NCBI RefSeq assembly: GCF_014333445.1
Contig: NZ_JACRYU010000016.1
Coordinates: 280,382-344,381 of the forward strand
Direction: 5' to 3'
DNA from: Terrisporobacter mayombei
Lineage (GTDB): Bacteria > Bacillota > Clostridia > Peptostreptococcales > Peptostreptococcaceae
Length of the DNA: 64,000 bases
Positions within the stretch are counted from its first letter, which is position 1. The number at the start of each line of letters is the position of its first letter. Below the pieces are notes generated by a model. The model saw nothing but the letters and a program-made list of their open reading frames with translations. It was not told the origin of the DNA and ran no database searches. The position numbers were made by a program, and so were the translations under genes. This document shows positions 1-7,968 of this stretch, one piece after another.

Positions 1-187
1 TGTTGATGAGACGGATATAAAAACAATTGCAAGAACTAATTTAGATAGAAAGTCAGTGGTAATAGTTACAATTCCTTTATTAAGGGATGAAGTAAAACTT
101 ATTCAAGTTGCAGAAAGTGCACCTATATTAGATACAGCAAAAGGAAAACAAAGTGCATATAAGAAAAAACCTGTATTTTTTAAATAA
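1..187 (+). CDS. C-terminal end of a YIEGIA-like membrane protein (partial)
   Basis: Only the last 61 codons are in the window, in the frame that ends with TAA at 185-187. The visible tail contains IPLLRDEVKLI followed by SAPILDTAKGK. This lines up closely with the end of the next gene (IPMVKDERKII, then SCPILASARGK), so the two look like tandem paralogues. Inference: it is the first of two YIEGIA-family genes, although the N-terminal membrane part and the YIEGIA motif lie outside the window. The next gene follows after a 21-base gap with its own ribosome binding site, suggesting one operon. The paralogy is seen directly; the family name rests on gene 2 and on position upstream of der-plsY-gpsA-spoIVA. 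Confidence 0.6.
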   Translation, partial: VDETDIKTIARTNLDRKSVVIVTIPLLRDEVKLIQVAESAPILDTAKGKQSAYKKKPVFFK

Positions 188-208
188 GTGATTAAAAGAG
201 GTGGTTAA

Positions 209-1141
209 ATGGATAAAATATTTTTTATAGGAATTATAATAGGGGTTGTTTCAAGATTAATAATGTTAAATCTAGATCAAAAGCAATATCCAACACAGCC
301 TAATATATTAGTATCACAAATTGTACTTGCTTTTGTTGCATCATCATTAGGTGCGTTATTAATACCTGCTCTTATGAATAGATCTTATACATCTATTACT
401 TTTTTATCCTTAGCAGCAGAGCAATTTAGACAAGTAAGAAGTAATAGGAGAGATACTTTAGAAAGTTTAGAAGGTACACAGTTAGTTACAAGAGGAAATT
501 CTTTTATAGAAGAAGTATGTAGAACTTATGAAATAAGAAACTATATGTGTATTGTAACTTCATTTCTAACTGTTACAGTTTTTTATATATTGATAGGTGA
601 ATTTAATATGACTGATAATCCAGCCATATTAATAAGTACTATAAGTGGTATTGTAACTGCTCTTGTATTTAGAAAACTTTTATCAAGACAAAATATAGGA
701 GATATAGCAGAAGTATCAATAGTAGATATTAAATTTGTTGATGAAACTATATTACAAGTAGGTAGTTTAAAAGGAATAACAAATATAGGCTTAAAAAAAG
801 ATAGAGATAGATATTTAAAAGAAGGTGTGGGAATAGAAATAAGACCTAAAAATAATAGTTATGCCAATGCTGCTATACTTACTTATCCTGGTCAAAGACA
901 AGCTATTTGTTATAATCTTTATTCAAGAATGGGTGTATTGAGAGAGGTAAATGAACCAGCTTTTTCTCCTCTACCAAGAAAAGATCCAAATACACAATGT
1001 ATTTTGATGGCTTTTATTCCTATGGTAAAAGATGAGAGAAAGATAATTGAAGCTGTGAAATCATGTCCTATACTTGCAAGCGCAAGAGGGAAAAATTTAG
1101 CATTAAAAAATATGAGCATATTAAGAAAGGAAAATGAGTAA
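209..1141 (+). CDS. YIEGIA family membrane protein
   Basis: A 310-residue protein. It has a hydrophobic segment at residues 3-20, more at about 35-58 and 112-160, and a soluble C-terminal half. The region RGNSFIEEVCRTYEIRNY (about residues 95-112) corresponds to the family motif normally written YIEGIA and is diverged here to FIEEVC. The start follows an AGAGGTGG ribosome binding site. The stop codon directly abuts the ATG of the small downstream gene. The family lies upstream of der/gpsA/spoIVA in many endospore formers (YphB region of Bacillus). Its molecular function is not known to me; a sporulation or envelope role is inferred from context only. Confidence 0.7.
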   Translation: MDKIFFIGIIIGVVSRLIMLNLDQKQYPTQPNILVSQIVLAFVASSLGALLIPALMNRSYTSITFLSLAAEQFRQVRSNRRDTLESLEGTQLVTRGNSFIEEVCRTYEIRNYMCIVTSFLTVTVFYILIGEFNMTDNPAILISTISGIVTALVFRKLLSRQNIGDIAEVSIVDIKFVDETILQVGSLKGITNIGLKKDRDRYLKEGVGIEIRPKNNSYANAAILTYPGQRQAICYNLYSRMGVLREVNEPAFSPLPRKDPNTQCILMAFIPMVKDERKIIEAVKSCPILASARGKNLALKNMSILRKENE

Positions 1142-1342
1142 ATGGGAAAAGATGTGGGTATTAATTCATATACACTAGCAGTAATAACAACTGATAAGAA
1201 CATGAATACAGTAGGTGGATGTCCTATATTTTATGCAAATGATGATGATGATCTACAAAGTAAAGCAATGCTAATGGCAAAATGTGTAGACGGTATGGTT
1301 CATCAAATCTCTGATGAAGTTCTAATAGTGGTAAGGCATTAA
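1142..1342 (+). CDS. Small partner protein of the YIEGIA protein (66 aa)
   Basis: A 66-residue soluble protein whose ATG immediately follows the stop of the YIEGIA gene (TAA-ATG), so the two are probably translationally coupled. Small proteins in this place are annotated in related genomes as the capping complex subunit for YIEGIA; I recognise it by position and size more than by a diagnostic motif. An acidic DDDD stretch lies near residue 31-34. A hairpin terminator follows its stop directly, closing the operon. Function is unproven. Confidence 0.6.
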   Translation: MGKDVGINSYTLAVITTDKNMNTVGGCPIFYANDDDDLQSKAMLMAKCVDGMVHQISDEVLIVVRH

Positions 1343-1365
1343 GGTACCTAAAGGGTGCCTTTTTG
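1341..1365 (+). terminator. Terminator after the YIEGIA operon
   Basis: Stem AAGGTACC / GGGTGCCTT (one G-U pair) around a TAAA loop, followed by TTTTT. It begins inside the stop codon region of the preceding gene. Confidence 0.7.
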
Positions 1366-1395
1366 TATACAAATCTAATTTAGAGTGGATACAAG

Positions 1396-1424
1396 TTGAC
1401 TAATTTTTTTAAATCATGTATGAT
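1396..1424 (+). promoter_or_regulatory. SigmaA-type promoter for the radical SAM-der operon
   Basis: TTGACT at 1396-1401, 17-base spacer, TATGAT at 1419-1424. Transcription would begin near 1431, about 58 bases before the radical SAM gene. Placement directly behind a terminator supports it. Confidence 0.6.
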
Positions 1425-1488
1425 AAGATGATGTATTTACATCTATAATTAGATAATACATTTAATTGGAAAAGTGGTGAATCATAAT

Positions 1489-2817
1489 ATGGAAGTTAAT
1501 GTAAAAAATATAAATAATTTAATTAGTAAGGTTTATAAAGATAGCATAGCTGACGAATTAGGAATAGAAGTAGGAGATATACTTTTATCCGTAAATAATG
1601 AAAGAGTTGAAGATATAATTCAATACAAATTTTTAATAAGTGATGAATATATCGAACTTGAAATTCAAAAGCCAAATGGCAGAATTTACTTATATGAAAT
1701 TGAAAAAGATTACGACGAAGAATTAGGAATAGAATTTACGAACCCAATAATAGATAAGGCTAAAAGTTGTAGAAATAAATGTGTATTTTGTTTTATAGAT
1801 CAACTTCCTAAAGGAATGAGAGAGACTCTTTATTTTAAAGATGATGACTCAAGATTATCTTTTTTACAAGGTAACTTTGTTACTTTAACTAATATGAGCG
1901 AAGATGATATAAATAATATAATAAGATATAGGATTAGTCCTATAAATATTTCTGTACATACGACAAATCCTGAATTAAGAAGAAAAATGATTAATAATAA
2001 ATTTGCAGGAAAAATAATTGATATAATGAGAAGATTAGCAGATGCAGGAATAGAAATGAATGCTCAGATAGTATTATGTCCAGGATATAATGACAAAGAG
2101 GAATTAGAAAGAACACTAGAAGATTTAGCTAGTCTTAGTCCTTATGTTCATAGTGCGGCAATAGTTCCAGTAGGAATTACTAGGTATAGAAACAATCTTG
2201 CTAAGCTTGAAATATTTGACGAAAATAGTGCAGGTGAAACTATTGACCAAGTTCATAAGCTTCAAGAAAAATATCTTAAGGAATTAAATACTAGATTTGC
2301 ATTTTTATCTGATGAGTTTTATATTATTGCAAAAAGGCCATTATTAAAATATGATGAATATGAGGGATTTGTTCAATTTGAAGACGGTGTTGGTATGATA
2401 ACTAAAATGGGAACAGAAATTGTTAATTATCTAGATACTATTACAGGCGAAAGGTTAAACAAAACAAAAAAAGTTTCTATAGCAACAGGAAAATCTGCAT
2501 ATGAATTTATGCTCCATATGGCTAATCGAATAATGGAGAAGTTTAAAAATATTGAAATTAATGTATACAGAATAAAAAATAACTTCTTTGGTGAAACAAT
2601 AACCGTAAGTGGTCTTTTAACAGCTACTGATTTAATTGACCAATTAAAAGATGAAGACTTAGGAGAGACTTTATATATAACTAGGTCTATGATGAAAGCA
2701 GATGAAGAAATTTTCTTAGATAATATTACGTTAAAAGAATTAGAGGAAAAGTTAAACATTGAAGTTGTACCATGTAAAAATGAAGGAATAGATGTGGTAG
2801 ACAAAGTAACTAAATAG
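1489..2817 (+). CDS. PDZ / radical SAM / DUF512 iron-sulphur protein
   Basis: 442 residues from the ATG at 1489, preceded by a GTGGTGA ribosome binding site; the in-frame GTG at 1474 lies in that site and is less likely. An N-terminal PDZ-like segment (residues 3-50: SIADELGIEVGDILLSVN) precedes a radical SAM cluster motif CRNKCVFC (about residue 90-97), the FIDQLPKG motif and a C-terminal DUF512 half. This architecture is conserved next to der in many Firmicutes and Cyanobacteria. The three cysteines should bind a [4Fe-4S] cluster and SAM. The substrate is unknown. First gene of the operon with der 14 bases downstream. Confidence 0.85.
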   Translation: MEVNVKNINNLISKVYKDSIADELGIEVGDILLSVNNERVEDIIQYKFLISDEYIELEIQKPNGRIYLYEIEKDYDEELGIEFTNPIIDKAKSCRNKCVFCFIDQLPKGMRETLYFKDDDSRLSFLQGNFVTLTNMSEDDINNIIRYRISPINISVHTTNPELRRKMINNKFAGKIIDIMRRLADAGIEMNAQIVLCPGYNDKEELERTLEDLASLSPYVHSAAIVPVGITRYRNNLAKLEIFDENSAGETIDQVHKLQEKYLKELNTRFAFLSDEFYIIAKRPLLKYDEYEGFVQFEDGVGMITKMGTEIVNYLDTITGERLNKTKKVSIATGKSAYEFMLHMANRIMEKFKNIEINVYRIKNNFFGETITVSGLLTATDLIDQLKDEDLGETLYITRSMMKADEEIFLDNITLKELEEKLNIEVVPCKNEGIDVVDKVTK

Positions 2818-2831
2818 GAAGGAGAATTAAT

Positions 2832-4157
2832 ATGGATAATAGACCCATAGTTGCGGTAGTAGGAAGACCAAATGTTGGTAAATCTACTCTATTTAATAAA
2901 TTAGCAGGAAAAAGAATATCGATAGTAGAAGACACTCCAGGAGTTACTAGAGATAGAATTTTTACAGAAGTAGAATGGTTAAATAAATATTTTACCTTAA
3001 TAGATACAGGTGGAATTGAACCTGAAAATGATGACATAATATTAACTCAAATGAGAAATCAAGCAATGCTTGCTATGGATATGGCTCATGTAATAGTATT
3101 TGTTGTTGATGGTAAAAGTGGTATAACTTCTGCAGATAGAGAAGTAGGATTAATGTTAAGAAAAACTAATAAACCAGTAATATTAGCAGTTAACAAAATC
3201 GATAATATGAATTTAGTTGATAATATTTACGATTTTTATGAATTAGGATTAGGAGAGCCCCATCCAATATCAAGTGCTAACAGTATGGGACTTGGAGATT
3301 TATTAGATGAAATAGTTGAGAATTTCCCAGAAGGATTAAATACAGAGTATAACGAAGATATAATAAGAGTTGCTATAACAGGGAAACCTAATGCAGGTAA
3401 GAGTTCAATACTTAATAAAATATTAGGAGAAGATAGAGTTATAGTAAGTCCAATTGCAGGAACTACTAGAGATGCAGTTGATACATATTTCGAAAAAGGA
3501 GATCAACAATATCTTTTAATAGATACGGCAGGAATTAGAAGAAAAAGTAAAGTATACGAAAGAGTTGAAAAATTCTCTGTACTTAGATCTATGAGTGCAG
3601 TTTCTAGAGCAGATGTTGTATTAATAGTTATAGATGCTACTCAAGGTGTCACAGAACAAGATACAAAAGTTGCCGGTATAGCACATGAAGAAGGAAAAGG
3701 ATGTATATTTGTAGTAAATAAATGGGACTTAGTAGAAAAAGATAATAAAACATTAGGAAACTATACTAATGAAATAAGAGACATGTTCCCATTCATGAAC
3801 TATGCACCAATATTATTCGTATCAGCAGTAACTAACCAAAGAATGAATAAAATATTAGATACTGTAGATAAAGTGGCAGCAGAACATTCTAAACGTATAA
3901 GTACTTCACAATTAAATGATGTTATAGGGGAAGCTGTTATGCTTAATCAACCACCATCAGACAAAGGTAAGAGACTTAAAATTTACTACGGTGCTCAAAC
4001 AGGAGTTAAACCACCTAAAATCACTTTATATATAAATAGTAAGGATTTAACTCACTTCTCTTATCAAAGATACTTAGAAAATAAAATAAGAGAAAACTTC
4101 GGATTTGAAGGAACTTCAATGCAATTTGAATATAAGGAAAAGGATAGAAAGAGATAA
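2832..4157 (+). CDS. der: Ribosome biogenesis GTPase Der (EngA)
   Basis: 441 residues, the normal length of Der. Two consecutive GTPase domains are visible: GRPNVGKS with DTPG and NKID in the first half, and GKPNAGKS with DTAG and NKWD in the second. A KH-like C-terminal domain follows (about 355-436). Der acts in the cytoplasm in maturation of the 50S ribosomal subunit. Good AAGGAGAA ribosome binding site at 2818-2825. Sits between the radical SAM gene and plsY with short gaps, consistent with one transcript. Confidence 0.97.
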   Translation: MDNRPIVAVVGRPNVGKSTLFNKLAGKRISIVEDTPGVTRDRIFTEVEWLNKYFTLIDTGGIEPENDDIILTQMRNQAMLAMDMAHVIVFVVDGKSGITSADREVGLMLRKTNKPVILAVNKIDNMNLVDNIYDFYELGLGEPHPISSANSMGLGDLLDEIVENFPEGLNTEYNEDIIRVAITGKPNAGKSSILNKILGEDRVIVSPIAGTTRDAVDTYFEKGDQQYLLIDTAGIRRKSKVYERVEKFSVLRSMSAVSRADVVLIVIDATQGVTEQDTKVAGIAHEEGKGCIFVVNKWDLVEKDNKTLGNYTNEIRDMFPFMNYAPILFVSAVTNQRMNKILDTVDKVAAEHSKRISTSQLNDVIGEAVMLNQPPSDKGKRLKIYYGAQTGVKPPKITLYINSKDLTHFSYQRYLENKIRENFGFEGTSMQFEYKEKDRKR

Positions 4158-4175
4158 AATCTTTAGGGGGCTAAT

Positions 4176-4784
4176 ATGTTAACTTATTTAATTATAATTA
4201 TAATTGCCTATTTACTTGGTAATATATCAACTTCTTATATAGTAGCTAAAAAACTTGCTGGAGTTGATATAAGAACTCAAGGTTCTGGTAATGCTGGCTC
4301 TACAAATGTTTTAAGAACACTTGGCAAAAAAGCAGGCGCATTTACTTTTGCGGGTGATGTCTTAAAAGGTTTTATAGCGGTATGGATGGCTAAAATAATT
4401 GCATATGTATTACATATTGATGTTACTATATGTGCTTACTTAGCTGTAGTAGCTGTAGTACTTGGACATAACTACCCTGTTTTTCTTGGATTTAAAGGGG
4501 GCAAAGGAGTAGCAACTTCTTTAGGTTCTATGCTTGCTATGAATCCAGTAACAGCATTAACTTGTTTAGGTTTTTTTATTATAATAGTGGCATTAACTAA
4601 ATATGTATCTTTAGGCTCAATACTTGGTATTGGATTATCACCAATTTTAATGATAATAAACCATAATCTAAAAGGAGTATGGGTAACCTTATTTTTAACA
4701 ATATCAGTTGCTTATACTCATAAAGAAAATATTAAAAGGCTTTTAAATGGTACTGAAAGAAAAATTGGAGAAAAGAAAAACTAA
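4176..4784 (+). CDS. plsY: Acyl-phosphate:glycerol-3-phosphate acyltransferase PlsY
   Basis: 202-residue polytopic membrane protein. It shows the three PlsY motifs: GSGNAGSTNVLRTLG near residue 36, GHNYPVFLGFKGGKG near 98-112, and a third hydrophilic loop in the last third. It transfers an acyl group from acyl-phosphate to position 1 of glycerol-3-phosphate, giving lysophosphatidic acid. It directly precedes gpsA, which makes the acceptor, and the window also holds plsX and fakA, the two routes to acyl-phosphate. Ribosome binding site TAGGGGG at 4163-4169. Confidence 0.96.
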   Translation: MLTYLIIIIIAYLLGNISTSYIVAKKLAGVDIRTQGSGNAGSTNVLRTLGKKAGAFTFAGDVLKGFIAVWMAKIIAYVLHIDVTICAYLAVVAVVLGHNYPVFLGFKGGKGVATSLGSMLAMNPVTALTCLGFFIIIVALTKYVSLGSILGIGLSPILMIINHNLKGVWVTLFLTISVAYTHKENIKRLLNGTERKIGEKKN

Positions 4785-4808
4785 ATTACTATATTAGGTG
4801 GTGTTTTT

Positions 4809-5834
4809 ATGGAAAAAATGTGTGTTATAGGTGCTGGAAGTTGGGGGAGTGCACTTGCACTTAGCCTTTATAAAAATGGGCACGATGTACATATGTGGAC
4901 AAGGGATGTAGAGCAAGTTGAGGAAATCAATGATACCAGAGAGAATAGTAAATTCTTACCAGGAATAATTTTCCCAGATGATTTAATTGTATCTAATCAC
5001 TTAGAAGAAGTAATTAAAAATAGTAAAATAGTTGTACTTGCTGTACCATCTCAAGCTGTGAGAAGTGTATGTAGACAAATTAAGTCATTTATAAACAATA
5101 ATCAGATAATAGTAGATGTTGCTAAAGGGCTTGAAAAAGGAACGGGACTTAGATTATCTGAAGTTGTTAAAGAAGAATTACCATATAATCCTTATGTAAC
5201 TTTATCAGGGCCATCTCATGCAGAAGAAGTATCTAAATTTATGCCAACAACACTAGTTGCAGCATGTGAAGATATAAAATATGCAGAAGAGGTTCAAGAC
5301 GCATTTATGAGTCCATCTTTAAGGGTTTATACTAATCCTGATATAGTAGGAGTAGAACTTGGTGGTGCATTAAAAAATATAATTGCATTTGGTGCAGGAA
5401 TGTGTGATGGTCTTGGATATGGAGATAATACTAAAGCTGCACTTATGACAAGAGGTATAAGCGAAATCGGAAGACTTGGGGTAGCAATGGGAGCTAATGT
5501 TAATACATTTACAGGTCTTGCTGGGATTGGTGATTTAATTGTTACTTGTACAAGTATGCATAGTAGAAATCGAAGAGCAGGTATATTAATGGGACAAGGA
5601 AAAAGTCTTAAAGAAACATTAGAGGAAGTACAAATGGTAGTAGAAGGAATAACAGCTACTGAAGTTGCATATAAAGTATCAAGAGAATTAAATATTGATA
5701 TGCCTATTACAGAAGCTATATATTCAGTTTTATATAAAGGTGCTAATCCTAATGAAGCAGTATTAGAACTTATGACAAGATCTAAAAAACATGAGATGGA
5801 AGAGACGGTTAATAACGGATTATTCCAAAACTGA
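4809..5834 (+). CDS. gpsA: Glycerol-3-phosphate dehydrogenase [NAD(P)+]
   Basis: 341 residues. N-terminal Rossmann motif GAGSWGSALA (residues 8-17), the LSGPSHAEE signature (about 136-144) and the C-terminal helical domain with the ELGGALKN substrate-site motif. It reduces dihydroxyacetone phosphate to sn-glycerol-3-phosphate for phospholipid synthesis, feeding PlsY encoded 24 bases upstream. Ribosome binding site TAGGTGGTG. No terminator with a U-run lies between it and spoIVA, so read-through is possible; see the inverted repeat at 5872-5920. Confidence 0.97.
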   Translation: MEKMCVIGAGSWGSALALSLYKNGHDVHMWTRDVEQVEEINDTRENSKFLPGIIFPDDLIVSNHLEEVIKNSKIVVLAVPSQAVRSVCRQIKSFINNNQIIVDVAKGLEKGTGLRLSEVVKEELPYNPYVTLSGPSHAEEVSKFMPTTLVAACEDIKYAEEVQDAFMSPSLRVYTNPDIVGVELGGALKNIIAFGAGMCDGLGYGDNTKAALMTRGISEIGRLGVAMGANVNTFTGLAGIGDLIVTCTSMHSRNRRAGILMGQGKSLKETLEEVQMVVEGITATEVAYKVSRELNIDMPITEAIYSVLYKGANPNEAVLELMTRSKKHEMEETVNNGLFQN

Positions 5835-5862
5835 TTTTTATTTAATAAGGACAAATATATAT

Positions 5863-5891
5863 GAATAAAAGATTCCCTCCTGAAATATAAT
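5863..5891 (+). promoter_or_regulatory. Candidate SigE promoter for spoIVA
   Basis: GAATAAA (5863-5869), 14-base spacer, AATATAAT (5884-5891). This is 5 of 7 and 6 of 8 matches to the Bacillus SigE boxes as I remember them (KMATATT, 14-15 bases, CATACAAT). A start near 5898 would lie inside the loop of the hairpin that masks the spoIVA ribosome binding site. spoIVA is a known SigE-dependent gene in B. subtilis and C. difficile. In this AT-rich context a chance match is possible. Confidence 0.45.
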
Positions 5892-5920
5892 TAATTAAGA
5901 AATTATATGCAGGAGGGAAT
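5872..5920 (+). promoter_or_regulatory. Inverted repeat sequestering the spoIVA ribosome binding site
   Basis: ATTCCCTCCTG (5872-5882) pairs perfectly with CAGGAGGGAAT (5910-5920), which contains the spoIVA Shine-Dalgarno sequence. A second inner stem ATATAATT / AATTATAT (5885-5892 / 5901-5908) follows after a small AA/G internal loop, leaving an 8-base terminal loop. There is no U-run, so it is not a terminator. The structure would hide the ribosome binding site on any transcript that reads in from gpsA. Confidence 0.75.
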
Positions 5921-5924
5921 TATT

Positions 5925-7397
5925 ATGAACAATATATATGAAGACATTGCAAAAAGAACTCAAGGCGACATATATATAGGGGTTGTTGGGCCTGTAAGAA
6001 CAGGAAAGTCAACTTTTATAAGACGATTTATGGAAACTCTTGTGTTGCCTAATATAGAAAATGACTTCAAAAGAGAAAGAACAAAAGATGAGATACCTCA
6101 AAGTGGTTCTGGTAAAACCATAATGACAGTAGAGCCTAAATTTGTTCCGGCTGATGGCGTTGAAATAAAAATTAAAGATACTGTATCTCTAAAAGTTAGA
6201 ATGGTAGACTGCGTAGGATACATAGTTGATGGAGCACTAGGTCATGAAGAAGATGGAAAACAAAGGCTAGTATCTACACCATGGTCAAAAGAAGCTATGA
6301 GTTTTGAAAAGGCGGCAGAAATAGGAACTAAAAAAGTTATAAAGGATCATTCAACAATAGGAATTGTTATTATAACAGATGGTTCTGTCACAGGTATAGA
6401 TAGAAGTAATTATGTAATACCAGAAGAAAGAGTAATAAGAGAATTGAAAACTTTGAAGAAACCATTTGCTGTTGTTTTGAATACAAAACATCCAAAGAGT
6501 GAAGATACAAAATATCTAAGAAAAGACTTAGAAGAAAAATATCAAGTTCCAGTAATACCTATTGATGTTGATAAAATGGATGAAAATGATATTGAAGAAG
6601 TAATGGAAACTGTATTATATGATTTTCCTCTAGCTGAAATAAGAATAAATTTACCAGATTGGGTTGAAGGTTTAGCTAATAATCACTGGATTAAGACAAA
6701 TATCATAAATACTCTAAAAGAAGGTATAGCCTCTATTAATAAAATTAGAGATATTAATGATGTTATCGAAGGATTTAATAACCTGCCATTTTTAGAAGAA
6801 TGTGAAGTAGATGATGTCAGCCTAGGAGAAGGCATTATTAATATTGATTTATGTACAAAACAAGAGTTATTCTATGAAATATTAGAAGAACAAAGTGGAT
6901 TTAAGATTGAAGGAGATTGTCAATTACTTAATTTACTTACTAAATTATCTAGAATTAAAAATGAATATGATAAGGTAGAAAGTGCTCTATATGATGCTAG
7001 AACCTTAGGTTATGGAGTAGTATCACCATCATTGGATGAACTTACTTTAGAACAACCAGAGAAGTTTAAGCAAGGAAAACAATATGGAATTAAGTTAAAA
7101 GCTAATGCACCTTCTCTTCATATAATAAAAGCTGATGTATCAACGGAAGTATTTCCAATAATGGGTAATCAGAATCAAGGAGACGAAATGATTCAAACTC
7201 TTCTTGAAGAATTTGAAAATAATCCAGATGCTCTTATGGAGCAAAATATGTTTGGTAAATCCCTAAATGATTTAGTAAAAGAACAATTACAAAGTAAATT
7301 ATATACTATGCCTGAAGAGATTAGATGCAAAATACAAAAGACTCTTCAAAAGATTATAAATGAAGGAAGTATGAATATAATAACAATTTTATTATAA
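5925..7397 (+). CDS. spoIVA: Stage IV sporulation protein A (spore coat morphogenetic ATPase)
   Basis: 490 residues from the ATG at 5925, 8 bases after AGGAGG; an in-frame ATG at 5907 lies upstream of that site and is rejected. Walker A-like motif GPVRTGKST (residues 22-30) is in the family's TRAFAC-like GTPase fold that hydrolyses ATP; the middle and C-terminal domains match SpoIVA in length. The protein polymerises on the outer forespore membrane as the base of the coat, held there by SpoVM (also in this window, 50844-50927). Translation may be controlled by the overlapping hairpin upstream. No clear terminator directly follows. Confidence 0.97.
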   Translation: MNNIYEDIAKRTQGDIYIGVVGPVRTGKSTFIRRFMETLVLPNIENDFKRERTKDEIPQSGSGKTIMTVEPKFVPADGVEIKIKDTVSLKVRMVDCVGYIVDGALGHEEDGKQRLVSTPWSKEAMSFEKAAEIGTKKVIKDHSTIGIVIITDGSVTGIDRSNYVIPEERVIRELKTLKKPFAVVLNTKHPKSEDTKYLRKDLEEKYQVPVIPIDVDKMDENDIEEVMETVLYDFPLAEIRINLPDWVEGLANNHWIKTNIINTLKEGIASINKIRDINDVIEGFNNLPFLEECEVDDVSLGEGIINIDLCTKQELFYEILEEQSGFKIEGDCQLLNLLTKLSRIKNEYDKVESALYDARTLGYGVVSPSLDELTLEQPEKFKQGKQYGIKLKANAPSLHIIKADVSTEVFPIMGNQNQGDEMIQTLLEEFENNPDALMEQNMFGKSLNDLVKEQLQSKLYTMPEEIRCKIQKTLQKIINEGSMNIITILL

Positions 7398-7456
7398 AAA
7401 ATAAATTTTAAAAAGAAATAGTTTATTTATTATTTGTAGATTAAAAATTTAAAGAA

Positions 7457-7576
7457 GTTGTTTCATCTTTCAATGGTTTCTGTACGGCATTATCTCGACG
7501 TATAGGAATTGGTAACATAACCAGCGTTGCCACAACTATAGCTTTGGGAGCTAAATGCGGAGTTTATTCTAATTAA
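7457..7576 (+). pseudogene. Remnant of an AGCS sodium:alanine symporter gene
   Basis: One frame reads a 39-residue fragment containing CTALSRRIGIGNITSVATTI and then stops at TAA 7574-7576. This fits the strongly conserved sodium:amino-acid symporter (AGCS/AlsT) region, usually of the form CTALxxTVGTGNIxGVATAI. There is no start, ribosome binding site or remaining transmembrane body, and stops crowd the flanks, so this is a decayed internal piece. A further stretch (about 7590-7660) may belong to the same or another dead gene, but I cannot identify it. Confidence 0.6.
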
Positions 7577-7697
7577 AGCTGGTAAAAATAGTTAAGATAT
7601 TACTTTTGGCCAAGTTGCACTTGAAATAAAAGTTATAGATTTCTGAGAAGCTTTAAATAAATCAAAAGTTGGATAGTTATATTAAATTTATAGATAT

Positions 7698-7731
7698 AAA
7701 AATGGTTCTTGTTTTTTCAAGAGCCATTTTT
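7698..7731. terminator. Intrinsic terminator hairpin upstream of serS
   Basis: Stem AAAAATGGTTCTTG / CAAGAGCCATTTTT with one G-U pair and a six-T loop, ending in a U-run. It can end read-through from spoIVA and the dead symporter fragment; the A-run on the left arm would also serve the minus strand. Confidence 0.65.
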
Positions 7732-7846
7732 AATATTCTTTTTATAAAATTGTAGAATAGTATGTGAAATTTTTAATATTATTGGTTATAATCATATATA
7801 TGATAATTTTATAGTATAAGAATTCATTATATAGTTTTCAAATTAT

Positions 7847-7875
7847 TTGACAAGATTATGCTTAATGCTTAAAAT
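7847..7875 (+). promoter_or_regulatory. SigmaA-type promoter for serS
   Basis: TTGACA (7847-7852), 17-base spacer, TAAAAT (7870-7875). The start would be near 7882, leaving a leader of about 87 bases. No T-box motif is visible in that leader. Confidence 0.65.
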
Positions 7876-7968
7876 ATAGTTAAAATGGATTGATTATACT
7901 TTATTTTTTTATATTTCTTAGAGAATATACATAATTCAATTTGTAGACAAAATGTAGGAGGAAAGAAA

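Noticed and set aside
5907..5924. Earlier in-frame ATG for SpoIVA
   Set aside because: It lies upstream of and overlaps the AGGAGG site that serves the ATG at 5925, and the protein from 5925 begins like known SpoIVA.
7876..7968. T-box or riboswitch in the serS leader
   Set aside because: No AGGGTGG-type bulge, specifier helix or terminator lies between the promoter and serS.
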